Part shown: one piece after another, positions 7,617 through 14,587 of the stretch
Layout: each line of letters opens with the position of its first letter
How positions within the stretch are numbered: position 1 is the first letter of the stretch
Source of the DNA: an uncultured Roseburia sp.
GTDB taxonomy: Bacteria > Bacillota > Clostridia > Lachnospirales > Lachnospiraceae
Reading direction: 5' to 3'
Assembly: GCA_934358955.1 (NCBI GenBank)
Contig: CAKRLC010000018.1
Location: 1 to 35,489 of the forward strand
Length of the DNA stretch: 35,489 bases
Made by a program: the position numbers and the translations under genes
The notes under the pieces: generated by a model
Database searches by the model: none
What the model was told of the DNA's origin: nothing
The model's input: the letters and a program-made list of their open reading frames with translations, nothing else

Positions 7617-7913
7617 TTACTCTGCTACTGCTTCTGCATCTGCCTCTACAGTTTCTTCTACAGCATCCTCAACTTCTGCTGCTTCTTTTTTTGCAGCGCG
7701 CTCTTCGTTGATGGATTTTGCATCTTCATAAATATCTTCTGCATTTTCCTGTACAGTTGTAACAGTCTTCATTACGCAGTCTTTTGCTCTTAATACAGCT
7801 GCTGTGCACTCTGTGTATACTTTCTTCGCGTCATCGCTCGCAAGTACTTTTACACCTGCTGTTCCAAACAATGTTCCTCCTGCAAATAATGCAAGTTTCT
7901 TCCAATCTACCAT
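7617..7913 (-). CDS. DUF6110 family small membrane-anchored protein
   Basis: This 98-residue protein has a short hydrophobic N-terminus (WKKLALFAGGTLFGTAGVKV), a stretch with regularly placed cysteines (YTECTAAV, RAKDCVMK) and a long acidic, alanine/glutamate-rich tail. It resembles YtxH-like and DUF6110 proteins, which precede metal P-type ATPases in Firmicutes. I chose ATG 7913 because GGAGG lies 7 nt upstream; a start seven codons earlier has no better site. No enzymatic motif is visible. From the linkage I infer an accessory or metal-handling role for the downstream ATPase. The family name is recalled by pattern. Confidence 0.7.
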   Translation of the reverse strand: MVDWKKLALFAGGTLFGTAGVKVLASDDAKKVYTECTAAVLRAKDCVMKTVTTVQENAEDIYEDAKSINEERAAKKEAAEVEDAVEETVEADAEAVAE

Positions 7914-8045
7914 AATATGTCCTCCTTTGTGCAATTCAAAAAACGACCGGAGCAGTCTTGGTTTTCTTTTTCATTTTTAACTGTTCCATGTTATTTTCTG
8001 AAAAATCAAAGCACTTTATTGTTTGTTTTTTTCTTTGTTTTTCAC

Positions 8046-8074
8046 ATTATAGGACTGCTTTTAGGGTTACTCAA
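8046..8074 (-). promoter_or_regulatory. Promoter of the DUF6110-ATPase operon
   Basis: Leftward TTGAGT (8074-8069), 17 nt, then a perfect TATAAT (8051-8046). The resulting leader of about 125 nt before the DUF6110 start is A/T-rich with no clear fold. Confidence 0.55.
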
Positions 8075-8166
8075 GGCTAACATTGTTTGTTGAGAAATCT
8101 TATCATATAGCACATTCTCCTGCTGCATTTTTCCTGTAAAACAGTGACTTTAAAAGGAATACTTTT

Positions 8167-8925
8167 TTATTTCATCGCTGCGCGGATGATCTCTTCCGCT
8201 TTCTTTGCCTCTGCCTTTGTAAGCTGCGGCGTACCTTTTAAAATATAATCCATTCCAAGGTTCTCATACTTGACTTCACCAAGTGAGTGATACGGAAGCA
8301 CTTCCAGCTTTTCGATGTTGTGTAAGGACTTTAAAAATCTGCCGAGCTCTGTGAGCTCTGTTTCCTCAAAGGTAATACCAGGTACTACGACATGCCGGAT
8401 CCAGACCGGTTTGCCGATCGCATCCAGATACCTTGCAAATGCAAGAATATTCGCATTCGACTGCCCGGTAAGCTTCCGATGTCCGGCATCCTCTATATGC
8501 TTGATATCTAGCATGACAAGATCCGTCACGGACATAAGCTGATCGATTTTTTTCATTCTGTCCGACACTGTTGCTGTATTCACTTCCCCTTGTAAGGCTT
8601 CTACCGGAAACATGATTCCGGACGTATCCAGACAGGTATGGATTCCTTTTTCCTTTGCTTTTGTAAAAAGCTCCGTCAGAAAATCAATCTGTAACATAGG
8701 TTCTCCACCCGTTGCCGTGATGCCGCCGGTCTGATAAAAAGAACGGTTGCGCTCAAAACGGTTTATGATCTCATCTGCTGACATCTCCTGTCCATCCTCT
8801 ACCTTCCATGTATCCGGATTGTGGCAATACTGGCAGCGCATCGGACATCCCTGAAAAAATACAACGAACCGTACGCCCGGACCGTCAACTGTGCCAAATG
8901 TTTCTAATGAATGAATTTTCCCCAT
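8167..8925 (-). CDS. pflA: Pyruvate formate-lyase-activating enzyme (radical SAM)
   Basis: This 252-residue radical-SAM enzyme installs the glycyl radical on PflB using S-adenosylmethionine and a [4Fe-4S] cluster. The cluster motif is CPMRCQYC (C-x3-C-x2-C) near residue 30, preceded by FGTVDGPGVR, which is diagnostic of PflA. TGGEP, the SAM-binding motif, and TCLDTSG follow, with DLVMLDIKH and a C-terminal L-P-Y-H-S-L-G-E-V-K-Y. I place the start at ATG 8925, where AAAAGGAGAA precedes it and the protein has the usual length. The frame stays open upstream to 9060 only because it reads through the pflB-pflA hairpin. It follows pflB on the same strand. That hairpin should keep pflA expression below pflB, as expected for a catalytic activase. 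Confidence 0.95.
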   Translation of the reverse strand: MGKIHSLETFGTVDGPGVRFVVFFQGCPMRCQYCHNPDTWKVEDGQEMSADEIINRFERNRSFYQTGGITATGGEPMLQIDFLTELFTKAKEKGIHTCLDTSGIMFPVEALQGEVNTATVSDRMKKIDQLMSVTDLVMLDIKHIEDAGHRKLTGQSNANILAFARYLDAIGKPVWIRHVVVPGITFEETELTELGRFLKSLHNIEKLEVLPYHSLGEVKYENLGMDYILKGTPQLTKAEAKKAEEIIRAAMK

Positions 8926-9003
8926 GTCGTTCTCCTTTTCTGATTTTTCTTGCAATTCGGGTATAAAGAATGTGCCTTGGCAAAATGTTTCTTCTATCCT
9001 GAC

Positions 9004-9046
9004 AAAATCAGGCGTTAAAAAGTCTGACTTTTTAACGCCTGATTTT
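9004..9046 (-). terminator. Terminator between pflB and pflA
   Basis: The 21-nt arms 9004-9024 and 9026-9046 are perfect complements around a single base, giving a very stable stem. The leftward transcript ends in U4. Placed about 45 nt after the pflB stop, it should end most pflB transcripts and let a minority continue into pflA. Confidence 0.85.
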
Positions 9047-9090
9047 ATTGCCCGCATCATCTGTGCCTATGCGACGCACGGGCTGATACA

Positions 9091-11319
9091 CTACATTCTC
9101 TCATGGAATGTACGTGCAATGACTTCATCCTGCTGCTCTTTATTCAGTTTGATAAAGTTTACTGCATATCCGGATACGCGGATCGTAAGCTGTGGGTACA
9201 GCTCTGGATGTTTCTGCGCATCTAATAACGTATCACGGTTTAATACGTTTACATTCAGGTGATGTCCGCCCTGTGCTGCATATCCATCTAATAAGGCAAC
9301 CAGATTGCTCTGCTGTCCTTCTTCATCTTTTCCAAGTGCATCCGGTACGATCGTAAAGGTATTGGAAATACCATCCTGTGAATCCATAAACGGCAGCTTG
9401 GCAACGGATGCTAAGGATGCTACTGCACCGTTGGTATCACGTCCATGCATTGGGTTTGCACCCGGAGCAAATGCAACGCCTTTCTTTCTTCCATCCGGAG
9501 TTGCTCCTGTATTCTTTCCATATGAAACATTAGATGTGATCGTTAAAATTGAGGTTGTCTGGATACCGCCCCGGTAGGTATGGTTTCCTTTTACATATCC
9601 GATAAATGCATGAAGTACTTCTTTTGCGATTTCATCCACGCGGTCATCATCATTTCCGTATTTCGGGAAATCACCTTCGATCTCAAAATCAATTGCTACT
9701 CCATTTTCATCACGGATTGGTTTTACTTTTGCATATTTGATCGCAGAAAGGGAATCTGCTACAACGGAAAAGCCTGCTATACCGGTTGCAAACCATCTTC
9801 TTACATTTTTATCATGTAAAGCCATTTCTAACTTTTCATAGCAATATTTGTCATGCATGTAGTGGATAATATTTAATGCGTTCACATAAACACCTGCTAA
9901 CCACTTCATCATGTCCTTGTATTTATCCCATACTTCATCGTAATCCAGGTACTCGGATGTGATCGGACGGTATTTTGGTCCGATCTGTTTTCCACTGATC
10001 TCATCCACACCACCGTTGATCGCATAAAGCAGACACTTTGCAAGATTTGCTCTTGCACCGAAGAACTGCATTTCCTTTCCGATCCTCATGGAAGATACGC
10101 AGCATGCAATACCATAATCATCGCCGTGTACCACACGCATGATATCATCATTTTCGTACTGGATCGCAGAGTGCTGGATTGATGACTCCGCACAGAACTT
10201 CTTGAAATTCTCCGGCAATTTTACAGACCAGAGTACCGTCATGTTTGGTTCCGGTGCTGCCCCGATATTATTTAAAGTATTCAGATAACGGTAAGACATC
10301 TTTGTTACCATATGTCTTCCATCCACACCGATACCGGCGATTGATTCTGTTACCCAGGTAGGATCACCTGCAAAAATGGTATTATATTCCGGTGTACGTG
10401 CAAACTTTATAAGACGGAGCTTCATGACAAACTGGTCAACGATCTCCTGGATCTCTTTCTCGGTAAAGGTTCCCTCTGCAAGATCACGCTCTGCATAAAT
10501 GTCTAAGAAGGTTGATGTGCGGCCTAATGACATTGCTGCACCATTCTGCTCTTTTACTGCTGCAAGATAGGAAAAATAAACAGCCTGTGTTGCTTCTAAC
10601 ACATTATTCGCCGGTTTTGAAATATCGCAGCCGTAAATCTCTGCCAGTTTCTTTAACATCTCCAAAGCGCGGATCTGTTCGGATAACTCTTCTCTCTCAC
10701 GGATGACGTCAGAATACATGATCGTACGTGTTGTGTTTAACTGTTCTTTCTTGTCTTCGATCAGACGGTCCACACCGTAAAGTGCCGGTCTTCTGTAGTC
10801 ACCGATAATACGTCCACGACCATAAGCATCCGGAAGTCCTGTGATGATATGTGCACTTCTGCATGCCCGCATCTCAGGTGTGTACGCATCAAATACACCT
10901 GCATTGTGTGTTTTTCTGTGTGTTGTAAAATACTCTACTACCTCAGGATCTACTTTGTATCCATTATCCTCGCATGCTTTGATCGCCATACGGATACCGC
11001 CATAAGGCTGCAGGGCACGCTTAAAAGGTTTGTCTGTCTGGAATCCGACAATCTTTTCTTTTTCTTTATCTAAATAACCAGGACCATGGGAGGTGATCGT
11101 AGAAATGATCTTTGTATCCATATCTAACACACCGCCAGCTTCTCTTTCCTGTTTTGAAAGCTCTAATACCTGATCCCAGAGATCTGAGGTATCCTGTGTC
11201 GGTCCTTCTAAGAAAGAATCATCCCCATCATATGGATGGTAGTTCTTCTGAATAAAATCCCTTACGTTTACTTCTGTTTCCCAGGCTCCGCCCTGGAAGC
11301 TTCTCCATTCATTCTGCAT
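9091..11319 (-). CDS. pflB: Formate C-acetyltransferase (pyruvate formate-lyase)
   Basis: This 742-residue glycyl-radical enzyme converts pyruvate and CoA to acetyl-CoA and formate in anaerobic fermentation. The adjacent catalytic cysteines are C406-C407 in [12 protein letters not shown], and the radical glycine is G717 in the C-terminal RVSGYAVNF. Length and N-terminal residues match true PflB, not a glycerol dehydratase or other paralogue. The start has AAGGAG upstream. pflA follows, separated by a strong hairpin. The upstream leader carries a ZTP riboswitch, linking expression to purine/one-carbon status; formate made here can feed 10-formyl-tetrahydrofolate. A second, proximal promoter with a palindrome is also present. 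Confidence 0.97.
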   Translation of the reverse strand: MQNEWRSFQGGAWETEVNVRDFIQKNYHPYDGDDSFLEGPTQDTSDLWDQVLELSKQEREAGGVLDMDTKIISTITSHGPGYLDKEKEKIVGFQTDKPFKRALQPYGGIRMAIKACEDNGYKVDPEVVEYFTTHRKTHNAGVFDAYTPEMRACRSAHIITGLPDAYGRGRIIGDYRRPALYGVDRLIEDKKEQLNTTRTIMYSDVIREREELSEQIRALEMLKKLAEIYGCDISKPANNVLEATQAVYFSYLAAVKEQNGAAMSLGRTSTFLDIYAERDLAEGTFTEKEIQEIVDQFVMKLRLIKFARTPEYNTIFAGDPTWVTESIAGIGVDGRHMVTKMSYRYLNTLNNIGAAPEPNMTVLWSVKLPENFKKFCAESSIQHSAIQYENDDIMRVVHGDDYGIACCVSSMRIGKEMQFFGARANLAKCLLYAINGGVDEISGKQIGPKYRPITSEYLDYDEVWDKYKDMMKWLAGVYVNALNIIHYMHDKYCYEKLEMALHDKNVRRWFATGIAGFSVVADSLSAIKYAKVKPIRDENGVAIDFEIEGDFPKYGNDDDRVDEIAKEVLHAFIGYVKGNHTYRGGIQTTSILTITSNVSYGKNTGATPDGRKKGVAFAPGANPMHGRDTNGAVASLASVAKLPFMDSQDGISNTFTIVPDALGKDEEGQQSNLVALLDGYAAQGGHHLNVNVLNRDTLLDAQKHPELYPQLTIRVSGYAVNFIKLNKEQQDEVIARTFHERM

Positions 11320-11354
11320 ATTTTTCTCCTTCTGCCGTTTTGGCTCTGCTTACC

Positions 11355-11388
11355 GAGTTAGATTAAACTAACTCTCGTTATTTGTCAA
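11355..11388 (-). promoter_or_regulatory. Proximal pflB promoter candidate with palindrome
   Basis: A leftward TTGACA (11388-11383) is followed by GAGTTAG (11355-11361) facing CTAACTC (11368-11374), a perfect 7-bp inverted repeat over a 6-nt centre. A TTTAAT -10 candidate (11367-11362, spacer 15) lies in that centre. The palindrome could be an operator at a riboswitch-independent promoter. It does not resemble the Rex site TTGTGA-N6-TCACAA. The spacing is not ideal. Confidence 0.4.
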
Positions 11389-11476
11389 GAGTCTCTCTGG
11401 TTTTCCAAATTGAAATAGTAGAATTATTAAGAAATTTTTCTCATATGGAAATATTTGGAAAAGATCCTCAGATACA

Positions 11477-11511
11477 AACAGGAGAAACACGTCCTGCGTG
11501 TCTCTCCTGTT
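11477..11511 (-). terminator. Second leader hairpin upstream of pflB
   Basis: The arms 11477-11491 and 11497-11511 pair over 15 positions with one mismatch around TCCTG. On the leftward transcript the stem is followed by a weak U tract (UUUGU). It lies downstream of the ZTP aptamer and could be part of its expression platform or a backup attenuator. Confidence 0.5.
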
Positions 11512-11534
11512 CTTCACGTTTCCGCTATTCACAT

Positions 11535-11632
11535 AAAAACCGCACTGCTGGACTCTTTCGCCCAGACGGTCGGCATTAGTCGCGTTATACTTCATGTGGT
11601 GAACCCCACTGTTTCCGTCAGTCATATAACAC
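11535..11632 (-). promoter_or_regulatory. ZTP riboswitch (pfl motif) in the pflB leader
   Basis: Leftward, P1 forms from GUGUUAU (11632-11626) with AUAACGC (11588-11582). It encloses U-G-A-C-U-G-A-C-G-G and a GUGG/CCAC hairpin. The conserved CCGUCUGGGC (11569-11560) follows; its CCGUC can pair with GACGG in the P1 domain, the pseudoknot that defines ZTP/ZMP riboswitches. After it, ACCG, CUGGGC, GUCCAG and CGGU can form a stem followed by U5 (11539-11535), a likely terminator that the pseudoknot would disrupt. Ligand binding should therefore allow read-through into pflB. The aptamer begins within a few bases of the predicted transcription start. The motif was first named after its association with pfl genes. 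Confidence 0.85.
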
Positions 11633-11636
11633 TTGC

Positions 11637-11665
11637 ATTGTACTATGGGTGAGAAAATTTTTCAA
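11637..11665 (-). promoter_or_regulatory. Distal pflB promoter feeding the riboswitch
   Basis: TTGAAA (11665-11660), an exact 17-nt spacer and TACAAT (11642-11637), read leftward. The expected start of transcription at about 11631 coincides with the 5' strand of the riboswitch P1 helix. Confidence 0.75.
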
Positions 11666-11693
11666 CTAGCAATTATTACCAAAAACCTCCGCA

Positions 11694-12326
11694 TTATTGT
11701 AGTAATTTTTCTGGTTGACATTTGAGCACACGGGACAACTTCACCAATGTCATTCCCTGTGTTTTGTTAATATCTCTCTCGCCCTGCTCAAAAAGCTGTA
11801 TCTGGCGGACCGGAACATCTGCTTTCTCTGCCAGCTGTCTCTGCGACAGCTTTGCATAGCTGCGCAATCGTCGCAGCCTGGATGTTTCCTGCTCTTTTAT
11901 TTTTTCTTCTATGACAAGCACAAATTTTTCAATATCAGCTTCGTGGAATGTTCCATACATACCGCATATCATATCCACTGCTACGATATGATCGATCTCA
12001 CGAAATGACCGTCCGGTTTTCCACTGGTAATAGGCAAGTGCCCAACCAGTCCAATATTCCGGTGATTTATCCAGATACATAAGATCTTCCTCTTCCGGCT
12101 CCTTTAGTCCGCTTAAAGAAATAACCTCTCTGGCAACCTCACAGCCATTCTTTCCTGCCACATACGTCGGATTACCGATCTCAAATTGTCTTGCGATCCC
12201 GCTGACCAGGAACATCTGATAAAAGAATCCAAGCTCATATTCTAACGTATTGACTGCATAATCCAGCATATCTCCCATGATCCGCTGTGCCAGCCGGACA
12301 TAATCCTCATCGTAAGCACAATTCAT
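11694..12326 (-). CDS. XRE-family helix-turn-helix protein, putative antitoxin
   Basis: This 210-residue protein ends in an XRE/Cro helix-turn-helix (about residues 150-208; LRSYAKLSQRQLAEKADV, then IQLFEQGERDINK). The first 140 residues are helical, rich in tyrosine and acidic residues (DYAVNTLEYELGFFYQMF, SPEYWTGWALAYYQWKTGRS) and match no enzyme I know. It overlaps the 3' end of the DUF3990 gene by 20 nt, so the two are translationally coupled. In DUF3990 loci the partner is usually a small DUF3791 protein and/or an XRE regulator. Here one protein seems to join a partner domain to the DNA-binding domain. I infer antitoxin and autorepressor, with moderate confidence. Confidence 0.7.
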   Translation of the reverse strand: MNCAYDEDYVRLAQRIMGDMLDYAVNTLEYELGFFYQMFLVSGIARQFEIGNPTYVAGKNGCEVAREVISLSGLKEPEEEDLMYLDKSPEYWTGWALAYYQWKTGRSFREIDHIVAVDMICGMYGTFHEADIEKFVLVIEEKIKEQETSRLRRLRSYAKLSQRQLAEKADVPVRQIQLFEQGERDINKTQGMTLVKLSRVLKCQPEKLLQ

Positions 12327-12984
12327 CTTTCTCCATCCCTCTTCTCATAATATCGATCATATAAATATCATCCAATATTGCCTTTTCCGTCCGTGTCCTG
12401 CGGTATTCTTTTCTCGCGTCTCTGTCACGTTGCACCTTTTTTAAGAAAAATTCTTCTGCTTCTGCAGCTTCACAGTCGACATACGTCAGCTTCTGAAATG
12501 CCTTCTCACTTTTTAACACGATCTGCTCTCCTAGCTTTCCAAGACGCATTGCCTGTTCAAGCTGGGAAAGTGAAATAACACCCATAATAAAATCTTGCGC
12601 AAAAGAAAAATAAGAATCATCCGCCCGATATCCAATGATAACGTCATATCCAGACAAATCTACAAAAAAATGCTCCTGCAGATAATTTTTTGCTTCTTCT
12701 GCTATGCTCTTCTGCTGCCAGTAACTGCGATAACGAGTAAGTACTGCCAGCCAGTTCAAAATATGATATTCCGGGTCATTCAGATTCAAAACCGATAATC
12801 CATCCATATCCAGTTGATATCGGTTTGCATATCCATCTGTATTTTTCGAACATGCCCATTCCTTTGCAAGCGCTATCTCTTCCGTACAGTAAAATCCTCT
12901 CCCATAATCATTCGAGGAACTGCCTTTCCCATATTCCGGTTTCAGGATCATATGGTCTGATCCGTGATAAATCATCTTCTTCAT
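12307..12984 (-). CDS. DUF3990 protein, ADP-ribosyltransferase-like putative toxin
   Basis: The 225-residue product opens with YHGSDHMILKP, then DYGRGFYCTEEIALAKEWA, the pattern of DUF3990. That family is predicted to adopt the ADP-ribosyltransferase/PARP-like fold and so to use NAD+ to modify a target. The H-G-S and Y-G-R-G-F-Y segments would line the NAD pocket; a C-terminal basic helix follows (RDRDARKEYRRTRTEK). No signal peptide is visible, so it should act in the cytoplasm. It is first in a two-gene leftward unit with the XRE protein, an AGGAAG site precedes the ATG, and a TATATC/GATATA inverted repeat lies in the promoter region. The organisation resembles a type II toxin-antitoxin pair; neither toxicity nor target is shown by sequence. 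Confidence 0.75.
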   Translation of the reverse strand: MKKMIYHGSDHMILKPEYGKGSSSNDYGRGFYCTEEIALAKEWACSKNTDGYANRYQLDMDGLSVLNLNDPEYHILNWLAVLTRYRSYWQQKSIAEEAKNYLQEHFFVDLSGYDVIIGYRADDSYFSFAQDFIMGVISLSQLEQAMRLGKLGEQIVLKSEKAFQKLTYVDCEAAEAEEFFLKKVQRDRDARKEYRRTRTEKAILDDIYMIDIMRRGMEKDELCLR

Positions 12985-13004
12985 GTTACTTCCTTTGACG
13001 TAGT

Positions 13005-13024
13005 TATATCTCTGTAGCGATATA
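13005..13024 (-). promoter_or_regulatory. Operator/promoter candidate of the DUF3990-XRE unit
   Basis: TATATC (13005-13010) and GATATA (13019-13024) form an inverted repeat with an 8-nt centre, and TAGTTATA is repeated directly on both sides. It lies 20-40 nt before the DUF3990 start and covers a leftward TATAAC -10-like sequence, the expected place for autorepression by the XRE partner. Confidence 0.45.
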
Positions 13025-13046
13025 GTTATACTATCATAAAACCATA

Positions 13047-13073
13047 TTGATTACAAGAAAAGTATGCTATAAT
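13047..13073 (+). promoter_or_regulatory. Extended -10 promoter of the phosphoesterase gene
   Basis: TATAAT (13068-13073) is preceded by TGC, forming an extended -10. A weak TTGATT (13047-13052) lies 15 nt upstream. The gene starts at 13117 after a TGGAGGA ribosome site. Confidence 0.6.
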
Positions 13074-13116
13074 ACTTTCTGTCTTATCAGAAAAATAAAT
13101 TTTTGGAGGATTCCCC

Positions 13117-13563
13117 ATGAAAATAGCATTAGTTTCCGATACACATGGCATCTGTCGTGATGAATTATTCGATTCCATAAAAGACTGCGATTACCTGATC
13201 CATACAGGTGACTTTGACAATGAACGCACCTATTCCAGATTTTTAAATTGCGGCATCCCAATGTATGCTGTCCGCGGCAACTGTGACCACGGCCAATGGA
13301 CATCTTATCTTCACAATTTTATGTCTGTACCGATTGGTGGAAAACTGTTCTATCTTGTGCACAACCGGGCGGATCTCCCGTTTGACCTCACTGATGCCGA
13401 CTTTGTCATTTTCGGGCACACCCATGTATTCACACATCTTGACCGCTACGGAAAGATCTTTATCAATCCGGGAACTGCCAGTGCAGACCGCGGTGATGGA
13501 AAGAGCATTGCGATCCTGACACTAACGGAAGATGGCTATGATTTACAAAGAATCCACTTGTAA
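13117..13563 (+). CDS. YfcE/MJ0936-type metallophosphoesterase
   Basis: This 148-residue calcineurin-like phosphoesterase has all family metal motifs: SDTHG (7-11), HTGD (near 29), RGNCD (near 50), FGHTH (near 105) and a closing NPGTAS. Short members of this family hydrolyse phosphodiesters or act on small phosphate esters with Mn2+ in the cytoplasm; the natural substrate is generally unknown. A strong GGAGG site precedes the ATG. The gene stands alone on the plus strand, divergent from the DUF3990 unit and convergent with the dihydrouridine synthase gene only 15 nt downstream, with no obvious terminator between them. Confidence 0.88.
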   Translation: MKIALVSDTHGICRDELFDSIKDCDYLIHTGDFDNERTYSRFLNCGIPMYAVRGNCDHGQWTSYLHNFMSVPIGGKLFYLVHNRADLPFDLTDADFVIFGHTHVFTHLDRYGKIFINPGTASADRGDGKSIAILTLTEDGYDLQRIHL

Positions 13564-13578
13564 TACTCTCATTCTTTT

Positions 13579-14532
13579 TTAACCTTTTAATTCCTGCTCA
13601 CGGAACAGGGCGTCTACGATGACCACATATTCTGCCAGACGCTCTGTTTTTTTGATCTTTTTCCAGTATTTTTCCGGATCTGTAAAGCTTTTGCTCATGT
13701 AACTCCAAAGCTCTTTCATCTTAAATAAGGTATTACGGTCGCCGGACATCACTTCTTTGTAGCCTTCAAAAATCATGTCGTGGAAGGCACGGAATGTTTC
13801 TTTGTCTGGTCTATTTTGTGCAGAAGACGTACTTCCCTCATATCCCCGGAGTTTTCCGACCAGCCCCGGATCCTGTAAAATTCCTCTTCCAAGCATGACC
13901 TTTTCTGTCTCCGGAAATCTCTCCCGCAGCTGTCCATATGCCTCAACAGAATGAATATCTCCATTAAAGCAAAGCGAGTGTCTGCTGTTTTCTGCCGCAT
14001 ACTGATAGGTTTCCATACGCGGCGTATATTTATAAAAATCCTTCTGGATCCGCGGATGTATAATTAGTTCAGACAGCGGATATTTTTCATATATGGCAAG
14101 AATCTTCTCCCATTCCTCCGGCGAATCCTTGCCCACCCGCGTCTTGATCGATATTTTGCAATCACATGCCGCAAAAATTTCTTCAAGAAAAGCGTCAAGC
14201 TGATCTGGAACTGCAAGAAATCCTGCACCTCTTTTTTTCGATACAACCGTTCCCGACGGACAGCCAAGATTCAAATTCACTTCTTTATAGCCATACTGCT
14301 GCAGCTGTTTTACGATCGAGATAAAATCTTCCGCCTGGTTTGTTAAAATCTGCGGAACGACTTCCATTCCAATATTATGCTCCGGATCAATATCCTTAAG
14401 CGCTTTAAAATCTAATTTTTTATTCGAGATAAATGGTGTAAAGTACCGGTCAATATCATGAAAATATTTCTGATATGCATTGCGGTAAATATAGCCGGTC
14501 AGTCCTTCCATCGGTGCCATGTAATATTTCAT
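13579..14532 (-). CDS. tRNA-dihydrouridine synthase family protein
   Basis: This 317-residue flavoprotein of the Dus family reduces uridines in the tRNA D-loop using NAD(P)H. It begins YYMAPMEGLTGYIYR (the FMN-binding A-P-M-x-G-x-T). The catalytic cysteine is in NLNLGCPSGTVVSKKRGAG, and KTRVG, IIHPR, FNGDI and MLGRGIL line the barrel. I chose ATG 14532 because AGAGG lies 6 nt upstream and the conserved N-terminus starts there; an upstream extension of 40 codons is basic and poorly conserved-looking. It is the last gene after the YtrA-type regulator and DUF5808 genes on the same strand, so it may be co-transcribed, although the functions look unrelated. The subtype (DusA, B or C) cannot be assigned safely. 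Confidence 0.88.
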   Translation of the reverse strand: MKYYMAPMEGLTGYIYRNAYQKYFHDIDRYFTPFISNKKLDFKALKDIDPEHNIGMEVVPQILTNQAEDFISIVKQLQQYGYKEVNLNLGCPSGTVVSKKRGAGFLAVPDQLDAFLEEIFAACDCKISIKTRVGKDSPEEWEKILAIYEKYPLSELIIHPRIQKDFYKYTPRMETYQYAAENSRHSLCFNGDIHSVEAYGQLRERFPETEKVMLGRGILQDPGLVGKLRGYEGSTSSAQNRPDKETFRAFHDMIFEGYKEVMSGDRNTLFKMKELWSYMSKSFTDPEKYWKKIKKTERLAEYVVIVDALFREQELKG

Positions 14533-14587
14533 AATCATCCTCTTTTGCATTTTTTGATTTTCAGGCAAACTGCCTATGACAAAACTT

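Noticed and set aside
8926..9060. N-terminal extension of PflA by 45 residues
   Set aside because: The frame is open only because it reads through the pflB-pflA hairpin; the canonical PflA start with AAAAGGAGAA lies at 8925.
11368..11625. Leftward 85-codon reading frame upstream of pflB
   Set aside because: It runs through the ZTP riboswitch and leader hairpin, has no ribosome site and encodes no recognisable protein.
2775..12542. Possible mobile island covering the toxin-antitoxin-like pairs
   Set aside because: No integrase, transposase, tRNA attachment site or target duplication is visible near 11694-12984 or 31702-33076, and base composition by eye is like the neighbours. (Only these two ranges were considered; the coordinates of this entry are not a meaningful interval.)
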